Of a DNA stretch of 64,000 nucleotides, positions 1-7,591 are shown in pieces. The DNA is from UBA8190 sp003453695 (GTDB lineage: Bacteria > Actinomycetota > Acidimicrobiia > Acidimicrobiales > UBA8190): the NCBI GenBank assembly GCA_036796975.1, contig DAIRBY010000006.1, forward strand, positions 1 through 64,000. Direction: 5' to 3'. Numbering within the stretch: the stretch's first letter is position 1; every line of letters starts with the position of its first letter. Below the pieces are notes generated by a model. The model was not told where the DNA came from. It saw nothing but the letters and a program-made list of their open reading frames with translations, and ran no database searches. The position numbers and the translations under genes are program-made.

Positions 1-334
1 GAATGGCGAGCGCCGCCGGCAGGCGACTGAGCAGCAGCCACCCGGCCAAGGCGAAAGCCACGAGCCCCGTGGCCCCCAGGACGGCTCCCACGTCGTCGTC
101 TTCGGCGGCGCGCTCTGACTCCTCTTTCTCGATGAGGGTGAGGGTCGACGGGAGGATGGCCGGAAAGGCGAGGAGGAGGCCGCCCGCCCGTTCGCCCAGA
201 GCCAGCGACACGACCCCGGCGACGAGGGAGATGGCGGCGCCGAAACAGAAGCGCACTCCCATGCTGGCGCCGCTCGCATCTCCGAGCTCGTCGAGCTGGA
301 TGCCGAACTGCGGCTCTTGTCGGCGTCTGGTCAT
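1..334 (-). CDS. DUF3147-like small membrane protein, 3' end cut by window edge
   Basis: The reading frame starts at ATG 334 and runs off the left edge with no stop, so about 111 residues are visible. The visible part has a short soluble N-terminus (MTRRRQEPQFG), two hydrophobic segments at about residues 28-60, an acidic Glu/Asp stretch at about 75-86, and another hydrophobic segment at the end. The ATG overlaps the TGA of the gene before it (ATGA), so the two are translated together. It resembles its upstream neighbour in size and membrane pattern. The family name is a recollection of the DUF3147 type and the function is unknown. Confidence 0.55.
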   Translation of the reverse strand, partial: MTRRRQEPQFGIQLDELGDASGASMGVRFCFGAAISLVAGVVSLALGERAGGLLLAFPAILPSTLTLIEKEESERAAEDDDVGAVLGATGLVAFALAGWLLLSRLPAALAI

Positions 335-675
335 CGGAGGGCGCCCAGGTAGCTGCCGACCCCGACGACGAGCCACACGAGGCAACCGGCGGCAGACGCC
401 ACCAGCACATGGGTCCGTGCCAGCAGCGGCCGGACGGTCAGGGCGAAGGTGACGATGCCGACCGCACCGAACACCATCCCCAACGCCGCCTGGGACGCCG
501 CGCCACTTCCTTTGTCGACGGCCGTCACGATCAGACTCGCCAGGGCGATGGAGGGGGCGGCCGCGAACAGCCCGGCGAACCACTTGGGCCGCAGGGCGTG
601 TCCCAGGAGGGCGAAGGCCACGACCAGCGCCCCACCGGCGAGGGCTCGGATGGCAAGCACGGCGGCCGTGTGCAT
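331..675 (-). CDS. DUF3147-like four-helix membrane protein
   Basis: A 114-residue protein made almost entirely of four hydrophobic segments (about residues 5-23, 32-52, 64-83, 88-110) with a conserved-looking loop LRPKWFAGLFAAAPS. Such proteins are known as DUF3147; no biochemical role is established. ATG 675 is preceded by a GGAGG-like ribosome site. The stop overlaps the start of a second similar membrane protein, so the two probably form a hetero-oligomer (inference). It follows the topoisomerase gene by 14 nt on the same strand. Confidence 0.6.
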   Translation of the reverse strand: MHTAAVLAIRALAGGALVVAFALLGHALRPKWFAGLFAAAPSIALASLIVTAVDKGSGAASQAALGMVFGAVGIVTFALTVRPLLARTHVLVASAAGCLVWLVVGVGSYLGALR

Positions 676-689
676 CGTCGCCTCCAGGC

Positions 690-1754
690 TCAGGCGGCGC
701 GGGATTCGGGGCGGTTTCTCTGCTGCCCTTTGCCCTGTCGCCCGTCTCGTCGTGCTCGTTGCCCCCGCTTACTCTCGAGGATGCGCAGGACCGCCACCTC
801 CCTGCTCCGGCGGGTCCGTCGTCCGACGAGGGCGTCGCGCAGCGCGTGGCCCTCACCGCGTCGGAACACCTCGACGATGCGTGGATCGACGTACGAAGCG
901 CGGCACACTGCCGGCGTGTTCCCCAGGTAGTCGGCAACCTGCGCCAGGGCTTGGCGCACCGCTCTCCTCTGGCCGCTCTCGGAGGCGGGCACCCGCTCGA
1001 TCCGAGCCAGGTGCACGGCGGCGAGGACGGTGGCGTTCCAGGTCCGGAAGTCCTTGGCGCTGAACTGTTGTCCGGCCCACTCCTTGAGATAGGCGTTCAC
1101 GTCGTCAGAGCGAAGCTGGCGCCAATGGTCGTCCTGGCGGCACACCAACAATCCCCCGCGGCCCTGGCGCGCCTTCAGCTCGCTGAAGACGCGTGCTACG
1201 TCGAGGTCCTCGACCACGGACACCCGTCGCACCCCGAGCGTGGCTGGGAAGTCGAAGGCGATTCGAGCGTCGTGCACCTCGACGTGCTTTCGTCGCAAGC
1301 TGGCCAGTCCGTAGGTGTCGTTCTCCTCTGCGTACTCCTCGCCGCCGATTCTGAAAGATGCGACGTCGAGAAGTCGAACGGCCGCCGCCAGGACCCGTTC
1401 ACGGCTCAGGTCCTCACCGCGCAGGTGGAACGCCACCCGGGAGCGGAGTGCCGGGAGGAGCTCGCCCAGCTCGAGCATCTTGTCGAACTTCTCGTGGTGG
1501 CGTCGCTCGCGCCACAGGTCGTGATAGCGGTACTGACGTCGCCCGGCGTTGTCCGTCCCGTAGGCCTGGATGTGGCCGTTGGGCCACGGGCAGATCCATA
1601 CGTCCGCCCACGCCGGGGGCACAGCCAAGGCGCGGATGCGGGCCAGCTCCTCCTCGGTCGCCGGTGAGCCGTCGTCGTGGCGGTACGAGAAGCCCTTTCC
1701 CCTCCGTCGGCGACGAATTCCCGGCCGGTCGCACGACGATCGGCGCAGGCGCAT
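690..1754 (-). CDS. DNA topoisomerase IB (poxvirus/eukaryote type)
   Basis: Relaxes supercoils by transient 3'-phosphotyrosyl nicking without ATP. The 354-residue protein opens with RRSSCDRPGI and an Arg-rich turn, followed by the N-terminal clamp motif PPAWADVWICPWPNG (about 46-60) and the catalytic core. Catalytic candidates are Arg135 in FRIGGEEYAEEN, Lys156 in LRRKHVEV, Arg237 in KDFRTWN and the nucleophile Tyr288 in NTPAVCRASYVDPR. The C-terminus is very basic. I chose ATG 1754 over an upstream in-frame ATG (1799) because the family starts at this LRRS motif. Bacterial IB enzymes are scattered in distribution and usually accessory to topoisomerase I. Confidence 0.9.
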   Translation of the reverse strand: MRLRRSSCDRPGIRRRRRGKGFSYRHDDGSPATEEELARIRALAVPPAWADVWICPWPNGHIQAYGTDNAGRRQYRYHDLWRERRHHEKFDKMLELGELLPALRSRVAFHLRGEDLSRERVLAAAVRLLDVASFRIGGEEYAEENDTYGLASLRRKHVEVHDARIAFDFPATLGVRRVSVVEDLDVARVFSELKARQGRGGLLVCRQDDHWRQLRSDDVNAYLKEWAGQQFSAKDFRTWNATVLAAVHLARIERVPASESGQRRAVRQALAQVADYLGNTPAVCRASYVDPRIVEVFRRGEGHALRDALVGRRTRRSREVAVLRILESKRGQRARRDGRQGKGQQRNRPESRAA

Positions 1755-1890
1755 GGTCTCACGGTTCTCCCCAGTCCCGGTCTCCGAGAAACAAGGCAAC
1801 CCATGACACGCCGGACGGGCGGGCGCTCACGCGTGGATGGGTGGCCCGAGGCGAGCCGTGGTTATCCTCTGGGGCGGGCAAGGAGGTGTC

Positions 1891-2610
1891 ATGGCGGGCC
1901 TGAGCCTCCCCCAGGCGGAGCGGGCGGCGATCGAGCACAGGAGGCTGACGCTCGAGTTTCAGCGCGTCTGGAAGCGCTACCGCCAGGGCGGGGAGGATCT
2001 CGTGGCCCTGGCCGACGTCTCCCTCGACGTGTGCCCCGGTGAATTCGTGGCCGTGGTGGGTCCGAGCGGCTCGGGGAAGTCGACCTTGCTGCACATCGCC
2101 GGCGGCCTCGACGACCCTGACAGTGGCGTCGTCACGGTGGACGGCGTCCCTCTCGCCGCCCTCGGCGCTGGCGCTCGAGCCCGACTGCGGCGTCGGGACG
2201 TCGGGTTCGTCTTCCAGTTCTTCCAACTCATCCCGTCCCTCTCCGTCATCGAGAACATCGAGCTGCCACTCCTCTTCGACGGGCATCGCTCGACGCGCGA
2301 CGCCGCCCTGACCCTGCTCGGCGCCGTGGGCCTGGCCGGCAAGGGGGCCCGTTTCCCCGGCGAGTTGTCCGGCGGCGAGATGCAGCGGGTCGCCATAGCC
2401 CGGGCCCTGGTGGCTGGGCCGCCGTTGATCCTGGCCGACGAGCCCACGGGCAACTTGGACTCGGTCACGGGCGCCGAAGTCCTCGACGTGCTGACCACCC
2501 AGGTCCGCCAGCACGGCGCCGCCTTGGTGCTCGTCACCCACGACCCCGTCGCCGCCGGACTGGCGGACCGGGTCGTGGCCATGCGTGACGGCCGGATTCA
2601 GACGCCGTGA
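1891..2610 (+). CDS. ABC exporter ATPase, LolD/MacB type
   Basis: ATP-binding subunit of a MacB-like exporter, 239 residues. Walker A GPSGSGKS is at 57-64, the Q-loop near 109-112, signature LSGGEMQ at 159-165, Walker B ILADEP at 180-185 with the EPTGNLD D-loop typical of the LolD/MacB/FtsE group, and the switch His at 217. Start chosen at ATG 1891 because AAGGAGG lies 7 nt before it; an in-frame GTG/ATG region upstream has no such site. The stop overlaps the permease start (GTGA), so one ATPase plus one permease form the transporter. A -10 like TATCCT lies at 1863-1868. Substrate unknown. Confidence 0.88.
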   Translation: MAGLSLPQAERAAIEHRRLTLEFQRVWKRYRQGGEDLVALADVSLDVCPGEFVAVVGPSGSGKSTLLHIAGGLDDPDSGVVTVDGVPLAALGAGARARLRRRDVGFVFQFFQLIPSLSVIENIELPLLFDGHRSTRDAALTLLGAVGLAGKGARFPGELSGGEMQRVAIARALVAGPPLILADEPTGNLDSVTGAEVLDVLTTQVRQHGAALVLVTHDPVAAGLADRVVAMRDGRIQTP

Positions 2611-5105
2611 CGCGAGCCCTGTGGCTCTTGTATCTGCGGCGGCTGGCTCGACCGCAGCTCCGAACCGTCATGGCCGTGGTATCCGTGGCGGCGGGCAGCT
2701 CGCTGGCGCTGTCGGTCGTCGTGGTGCGTTCGAGCGTCAATTGGTCCTTGGCGCAGCTCGGACGACAGCTGGCGGGACCGGCGCCTTTGCGCGTGGTGGG
2801 TGCCGACAGCTCGGGCGGCCTCGACCAGCGTTATGCCGGGGCGGTGGCCCGCACCCCCGGCGTGGCACGCTCGGTTCCGGTGGTGCAGGTCTCGACCGTG
2901 GTTCGCACCGCCGGCGGACGGACCCGGTCCGTCGTGGCCCTCGGCGTCGACTGCGGCGCTGCTCTCGTCACCGGAGTGGCCTGCGGGCCGGGGACGCCCA
3001 TGGCCACCTCGGCGCTCCTGGCATCCGGCTTGGGCCGAGGCTCGTGGATGGAGACGTCGACCGGCGTGATTCCGATGTCGAGCGCGGCACGGACGACCCT
3101 GCTCGACAAGGTGAACGGCGGAGCCGTGGTCGTCATGGACCTCGACAGGGCCCAGCGGCTCTTCGATCGCGCCGATCGGCTCGACGTGGTGTACGTGACG
3201 CCGCTCTCCTCGGTCCCCACTGCCGTCCTGGCGGCGCGCCTTGCCGCCGTGGTCGGTCCACAGAACGCCGTGCTGTCGGCGACCGACCCTCCACCTGAGG
3301 TGGGAGCCGCCATCGGCGACATCGTGCCCCTGCTCACCATCCTGGCCGTGCTCGCCGCCGGCATCGCCGCTGTGCTCGTCTACAACGTGGTCAGCCTCTC
3401 CTTGGAACAGCGACGCCGAGACGATGCCGTGGGCGCAGCGCTGGGCGCCTCGCCGGGACTGGTGGCGGCCGGTGGGTTCGGCGAGGCGGCCGTGGTGGGC
3501 ATGCTCGGTGGGGTGTTCGGTGCCGCGGGCGGCACCGTGCTCGCCGGCTCGACGGTCTCGGCGCTGAGCACCTTCTCGTCACAAGCCCTCGGTGTGCCCA
3601 TCGCCGTCCACACCTCGCCCGCCATCTACGTCGCCGGGTTGGGTTTGGGACTGGTGATCGGCATCGTGGCCGCCGTTGGTCCCGTGCGCCGGGCGCTCCG
3701 AAGTGACGTCGTCGCCGAGCTGTCAGGACGTGAGCGGGTGGGGGAGGCACGTCGGGGAGTCTCGATCCGCCACGCCCTCCCGCTGGCTGCTGTGGTGGGG
3801 GCCGCCATCGTCGTCGAGTGGCTCGCCGCCCGTCACGGCGCACTGGCGCCTTGGCAGTCGCCCGTGGTCAGCCTCGCCTTCGTGGTGTGCGTGCTGGCCA
3901 GTGTGCTGGCCGTTGGCTATGCAGCACCCCTGGCGGTGACGGCGTCGATCCGTCGCCCTCCTCGCCGAGGCGTGTTCCGCCTGGCGCTCGCCAACGTGCT
4001 CCGACATCCCGGGCGCACGGGTGTCGTGGCGGTGGCGGTGGCTGCCTCGGTTGGCGTGGCGTTCATGACCGCCAGTTATGACGTGTCCATCCACGACGGC
4101 ATCGTCTCGGGGGTCGCCGGCTCGGCGTCCGGCCGAGGCGTGCTCGTGACCACAGCGGCCGACCGCAGCGAGAACAACACCGATGGCCGTGTCCCGGCCG
4201 GGACCGCCGCTGTTCTCGGAGCCTTACCAGGTGTCGAGCGTGTGGAGCCGTTCCGGGTGGCGCTCATCGGCTCCACGCCCGCGCAGTTGATTCAGGTCGA
4301 GGCGATCGACGATCTGTCCGGACACCCCGTCGTGGACACCGGACACCTGGTCCCCGCCAGGTACCGCAGAGGCGAGGTGATGGTGGGCGCCGGCCTGGCC
4401 CGGCGCCTGCACCTCGGACCCGGCTCGGACCTCGCCCTCGACACGCCGGCCGGACGTGTCCGGGTGACGACCGGGGGGGTGTGGGAGCTGGGCGACTTCG
4501 GCGGCGAGAACGTGACGATGTCGTCGGCGCGTTTCGGTCAGCTGTTCGGGCCCCAGCTGCCCACCACCTTGGAGTTGGTGGCGACGCCGGGAACGAATCT
4601 CACCGCCCTTCGGGCTCGAGCGGCGGCTGCCGGCCTGCCCCCGGACATGGTGTTCAGGACGCCCGCCGGACTGGTGCGGGACATCTCCGGCGTGGCCAAC
4701 TCGGAGCTCACCCCCTTCTGGGCGTTGCAGCGGGCGCTGCTGGTCGTCGCCTTCGTGAGCGTGCTGTCCACGCTGTCACTGGCAGCCTTGCAACGCCGCC
4801 GTGAGTTCGGCCTGTTGTCGGCGGTGGGCCTGACCCGGGGCGAGAAGTTCCGGATGGTGCTGTCCGAAGCCCTGGTAGTGGCGGTGGTGGCGAGCGTGCT
4901 CGGGATCGTGATGGGGGTGGTGGACATGGATGCGCTGGTCCAGGTCACGCCGCTTCTCGTGGGCTTCCACGACCCGTACCGGTTGGACGTCGCCAGCCTG
5001 GCTCTGTACGTGCCCCTGGCCGTGGTGGTGGCGGCCGCTGCCTCCTCGTGGCCGGCCTGGCAGGTGTCCCGGCTGCGGGTGGTGGAGGCCCTGCAGTACG
5101 AGTGA
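2607..5105 (+). CDS. ABC transporter permease, FtsX/MacB superfamily, two FtsX domains
   Basis: An 832-residue permease. One membrane helix sits near residues 15-35, followed by a periplasmic-type extracytoplasmic domain, then a first FtsX block of helices (about 235-370), a helix pair around 390-435, a second leading helix (about 470), a second extracellular domain, and a final FtsX block (about 700-825) ending LRVVEALQYE. The duplicated layout is typical of actinobacterial exporters that pair one ATPase with one large permease. It starts at GTG 2607 overlapping the ATPase stop. Such pairs often export lipoproteins, peptides or drugs; nothing here identifies the substrate. Confidence 0.85.
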   Translation: MTRALWLLYLRRLARPQLRTVMAVVSVAAGSSLALSVVVVRSSVNWSLAQLGRQLAGPAPLRVVGADSSGGLDQRYAGAVARTPGVARSVPVVQVSTVVRTAGGRTRSVVALGVDCGAALVTGVACGPGTPMATSALLASGLGRGSWMETSTGVIPMSSAARTTLLDKVNGGAVVVMDLDRAQRLFDRADRLDVVYVTPLSSVPTAVLAARLAAVVGPQNAVLSATDPPPEVGAAIGDIVPLLTILAVLAAGIAAVLVYNVVSLSLEQRRRDDAVGAALGASPGLVAAGGFGEAAVVGMLGGVFGAAGGTVLAGSTVSALSTFSSQALGVPIAVHTSPAIYVAGLGLGLVIGIVAAVGPVRRALRSDVVAELSGRERVGEARRGVSIRHALPLAAVVGAAIVVEWLAARHGALAPWQSPVVSLAFVVCVLASVLAVGYAAPLAVTASIRRPPRRGVFRLALANVLRHPGRTGVVAVAVAASVGVAFMTASYDVSIHDGIVSGVAGSASGRGVLVTTAADRSENNTDGRVPAGTAAVLGALPGVERVEPFRVALIGSTPAQLIQVEAIDDLSGHPVVDTGHLVPARYRRGEVMVGAGLARRLHLGPGSDLALDTPAGRVRVTTGGVWELGDFGGENVTMSSARFGQLFGPQLPTTLELVATPGTNLTALRARAAAAGLPPDMVFRTPAGLVRDISGVANSELTPFWALQRALLVVAFVSVLSTLSLAALQRRREFGLLSAVGLTRGEKFRMVLSEALVVAVVASVLGIVMGVVDMDALVQVTPLLVGFHDPYRLDVASLALYVPLAVVVAAAASSWPAWQVSRLRVVEALQYE

Positions 5106-5128
5106 CGGCGGGTGTGGTCCCCAGCCAC

Positions 5129-5155
5129 TGTCACAGTTCGAGCCCCGGCATCGTC
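5129..5155 (+). promoter_or_regulatory. ECF41-type promoter
   Basis: TGTCACA at 5129-5135 and CGTC at 5152-5155 are separated by exactly 16 nt. This is the promoter motif described for ECF41 sigma factors, and the ECF41 gene itself is the second gene downstream. It implies autoregulation of the decarboxylase-sigma pair. The first gene starts 81 nt after the CGTC element. Confidence 0.8.
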
Positions 5156-5235
5156 TCTTAGAGGAACAGGGTCGTAAAGGGAAGAAGCACAGCCTTGGCA
5201 CGACCCCCAAAAGACGTCGGAGGACAGGAGGCACC

Positions 5236-5817
5236 ATGGCCCATGTGACACTGCTGGAGCGGCCCCATGGCGTAATTGGACGACTTGCGTTCGCCTACTC
5301 CCGCCGGCGCTTCGGCCGGCTGGTGGAGCCGGCCATGGCGGCCGCCCATCACCGGGGAGTCCTCGTCGCCATGGGCGCGCTGGAGGCCGTTGCCGGAGCG
5401 GGGTGGCGCCGGCTGGACCCCGGACTGCGGTGGCTGGCGATCCAGCTGACGTCAGCGCGCATCGGTTGTTCGTGGTGCCTGGACTACGGCTACTACGAGA
5501 GCCAGCAGAACGAGATGGACCCGGCCAAGATTCGCGACGTGGCGAACTGGCGCGACAGCGAGCTGTACGACGAACGAGAGCGGGCCGTGCTCGAGTACGC
5601 CGAGCTGGCCACCGCCACCCCCGTCGCCGTTGCCGGCGAGGTGATGTCGAGCTTGCGCAGACACCTCAGTGAGGCCGAGGTCGTGGAGCTGGCGTCGTGG
5701 GTGGCACTGGAGAACTACCGCTCGCGCTTCAACGGCGGCCTCGGGCTGAAGAGCCAGGGCTTCGCCGACGAGTGCGCCGTGCCGGTCGCCGCCGCCGTCG
5801 CCAGTGGGCGCCGGTGA
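5236..5817 (+). CDS. Carboxymuconolactone decarboxylase / AhpD-like family protein
   Basis: A 193-residue alpha-helical protein with the CXXC motif CSWC at 78-81 inside IGCSWCLDYG, the redox centre of AhpD-like members; it may act as a small alkylhydroperoxidase or disulfide reductase. ATG 5236 has AGGAGG five nt before it. The sigma factor gene follows with a GTGA overlap. Genes of this family are the classical neighbours and targets of ECF41 sigma factors, and an ECF41 promoter lies just upstream, so it is very likely the main output of the switch. Substrate unknown. Confidence 0.85.
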   Translation: MAHVTLLERPHGVIGRLAFAYSRRRFGRLVEPAMAAAHHRGVLVAMGALEAVAGAGWRRLDPGLRWLAIQLTSARIGCSWCLDYGYYESQQNEMDPAKIRDVANWRDSELYDERERAVLEYAELATATPVAVAGEVMSSLRRHLSEAEVVELASWVALENYRSRFNGGLGLKSQGFADECAVPVAAAVASGRR

Positions 5818-6722
5818 CGTCGAGGGCGCCGGTGAGCGACCGCCTCGCTGCCTTCCTCGAGCTGCGGCCCGTCCTGTTCGGGTTGGCCTACCGCATGCTG
5901 GGCACCACCACCGACGCCGACGACGTCGTGCAGGACGCCTTCGTGCGCTGGCAAGCCCAGGACGCCGTCGAGGTGGAGTCGCCTCGTGCCTACCTGACGA
6001 CGGTCGTCACCCGGTTGTGCATCGACCGCCTCACCGCGGCGCGCGCCCGGCGGGAGTCGTACCCGGGGACCTGGCTCCCCGAGCCCGTGCCTGTCGGCGA
6101 CAGCGACCCGGCCGCCGTCGCCGAGATGGCCGACTCGCTGTCCCTGGCGTTCTTGGTCCTCCTCGAGGAGCTCGACCCGCTGTCGCGTGCCGTCTTCCTC
6201 CTTCACGACGTGTTCGGGTACGGGTTCCCCGAGGTGTCCGAGATGACGGGTGAGTCCCCGGCCAACTGCCGCCAGCTGGCCAGCCGGGCCCGTCGCCGGG
6301 TGGCCGAGCGCCGCCGCCGCTTCGACGCCGACGTGCAGCAGTCCTACGAACTGGCGCGGCGTTTCGTGGACGCCTGCGGCTCGGGGGACTTGGGCGGCCT
6401 CATGACCCTGCTGGCCGAGGACGTGGTCGTGTGGACCGACGGTGGGGGCAAGGCCCGGGCCGCGCCCCGGCCCGTGCTCGGCGCCCATCGGGCGTCGCGC
6501 TTTCTGGTGGGCATCGCCAAGTCGCTGTCGCCGCAGTCCGGGGTCGAGCTGCGTCTGCTCAACCGTCAGCCCGGTGTGGTCATCAGCGACGGCGGGATCG
6601 CCACCGCTGCGGTGGTCCTGGACGTGAGCGAGGGGCGCATCGTGGGAGTCCGTGTGGTGAGCAATCCCGACAAGCTGGGCGCCGTCCAGCCCGGCGCCTG
6701 GGGGTCCCGGGCAGTACCCTGA
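5814..6722 (+). CDS. ECF41 family sigma factor with SnoaL-like C-terminal domain (SigJ-like)
   Basis: A 302-residue RNA polymerase sigma factor. Region 2 covers about residues 12-80 and region 4 about 105-170. The linker carries WLPEP (87-91), and the fused SnoaL-like domain (about 175-290) carries DGGGK (209-213) and NPDKL (284-288). These three are the signature motifs of ECF41, where the C-terminal domain replaces a separate anti-sigma factor and modulates activity. GTG 5814 overlaps the previous stop; GTG 5832 is an alternative. The stimulus is unknown in the family. Confidence 0.92.
   Translation: MTSRAPVSDRLAAFLELRPVLFGLAYRMLGTTTDADDVVQDAFVRWQAQDAVEVESPRAYLTTVVTRLCIDRLTAARARRESYPGTWLPEPVPVGDSDPAAVAEMADSLSLAFLVLLEELDPLSRAVFLLHDVFGYGFPEVSEMTGESPANCRQLASRARRRVAERRRRFDADVQQSYELARRFVDACGSGDLGGLMTLLAEDVVVWTDGGGKARAAPRPVLGAHRASRFLVGIAKSLSPQSGVELRLLNRQPGVVISDGGIATAAVVLDVSEGRIVGVRVVSNPDKLGAVQPGAWGSRAVP
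6715..6720 (+). promoter_or_regulatory. -10 element, leaderless type, before thrB
   Basis: TACCCT ends 8 nt before ATG 6729, leaving no room for a ribosome site. It lies inside the end of the sigma factor gene. No clear -35 is visible. Confidence 0.4.
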
Positions 6723-6728
6723 CCGCCA

Positions 6729-7580
6729 ATGCGGGCACGGGCACCGGCGTCGGCGGCGAACCTCGGGCCCGGGTTCGACGTGCTCGCCCTGGCCGTCGAC
6801 CTCTATGTGGAGGTTGAGGTGGAGCCGGCGTCCCGCCTGGTGGTGCGGGCCGAGGGGGAGGGGTCGGACCTGGCCGCCGACGCCACCCACCTGGCGGCAC
6901 GGGTGGCCATCGACGTGGCGGGCCATGACCGGCTGGCCATCACGGTGCGGTCGGAGATCCCCGTCGCCCGGGGGCTGGGCTCGTCGGCCGCCCTGGCCGT
7001 GGCCGCCGCCGCCGCCGCCGGGTCCAAGGATCCCCTCTCGGTGGCTGCCCGGGTGGAGGGCCACCCGGAGAACGCCGCCGCCTCGGTGGTGGGGGGACTG
7101 CTGGCCGCCACGACGGTGCGAGGGGCCGTGCGCGCCGTGCGCCTGCCCTTCGACGCCGGGCTGGGGCTCGTGGCGGTCGTGCCCGAGCGCCCTCTCGCCA
7201 CGGCGAGGGCCCGCCAGGTCCTGCCGCAACGGCTGAGCCGGGCCGACGTCACGTTCAATCTGGGCCGGATGGCGCTCCTCCTGGCCGGGCTCGCCGACCG
7301 GGCGCTGCTGGTCAAGGAGGCCACCGAGGACCGGGTGCACCAGGACTACCGCATCCCGCTGTTCCCCGAGGCCCCGCAGCTGCTGGGGCGGTTCGTGGCC
7401 GCCGGGGCGCTGGCGTCGTGCTGGTCGGGAGCGGGGCCCACCCTCCTCGGCCTGTGCGACGGTGCCGACACGGGCAAGGTGTGCGCCGGCATGGAGCACG
7501 CCGTGGAGGAGCTCGGCATCACCGCCGAGGTGCGCGTCCTGCACCCCGATCTCGAAGGGCTGGTCGTCGACCGGCCGTAG
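6729..7580 (+). CDS. thrB: Homoserine kinase
   Basis: Phosphorylates L-homoserine with ATP in threonine synthesis. This is a GHMP kinase of 283 residues with the N-terminal motif ASAANLGPGFD (7-17), the glycine-rich ATP loop PVARGLGSSAA (78-88) and the C-terminal GHMP motif WSGAGPTLLG. Length is close to the usual 280-320. thrA and thrC are not in the window, so the gene is separated from the rest of the pathway. It is 12 nt upstream of miaB, which appears to have its own -10 element. Confidence 0.88.
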   Translation: MRARAPASAANLGPGFDVLALAVDLYVEVEVEPASRLVVRAEGEGSDLAADATHLAARVAIDVAGHDRLAITVRSEIPVARGLGSSAALAVAAAAAAGSKDPLSVAARVEGHPENAAASVVGGLLAATTVRGAVRAVRLPFDAGLGLVAVVPERPLATARARQVLPQRLSRADVTFNLGRMALLLAGLADRALLVKEATEDRVHQDYRIPLFPEAPQLLGRFVAAGALASCWSGAGPTLLGLCDGADTGKVCAGMEHAVEELGITAEVRVLHPDLEGLVVDRP

Positions 7581-7583
7581 ACT
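7578..7583 (+). promoter_or_regulatory. -10 element, leaderless type, before miaB
   Basis: TAGACT starts in the thrB stop region and ends 8 nt before ATG 7592. There is no ribosome site in between, so the transcript would begin at or next to the start codon. Confidence 0.5.
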
Positions 7584-7591
7584 CGCACCGC

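Noticed and set aside
3..452. Plus-strand open frame at the left edge
   Set aside because: Ser/Arg/Pro-rich shadow of the two minus-strand membrane protein genes.
5715..7544. A 609-codon frame antisense to the ECF41 and thrB genes
   Set aside because: Same reasoning: no domain, His/Gly/Arg-rich, complementary to two genes with clear motifs.
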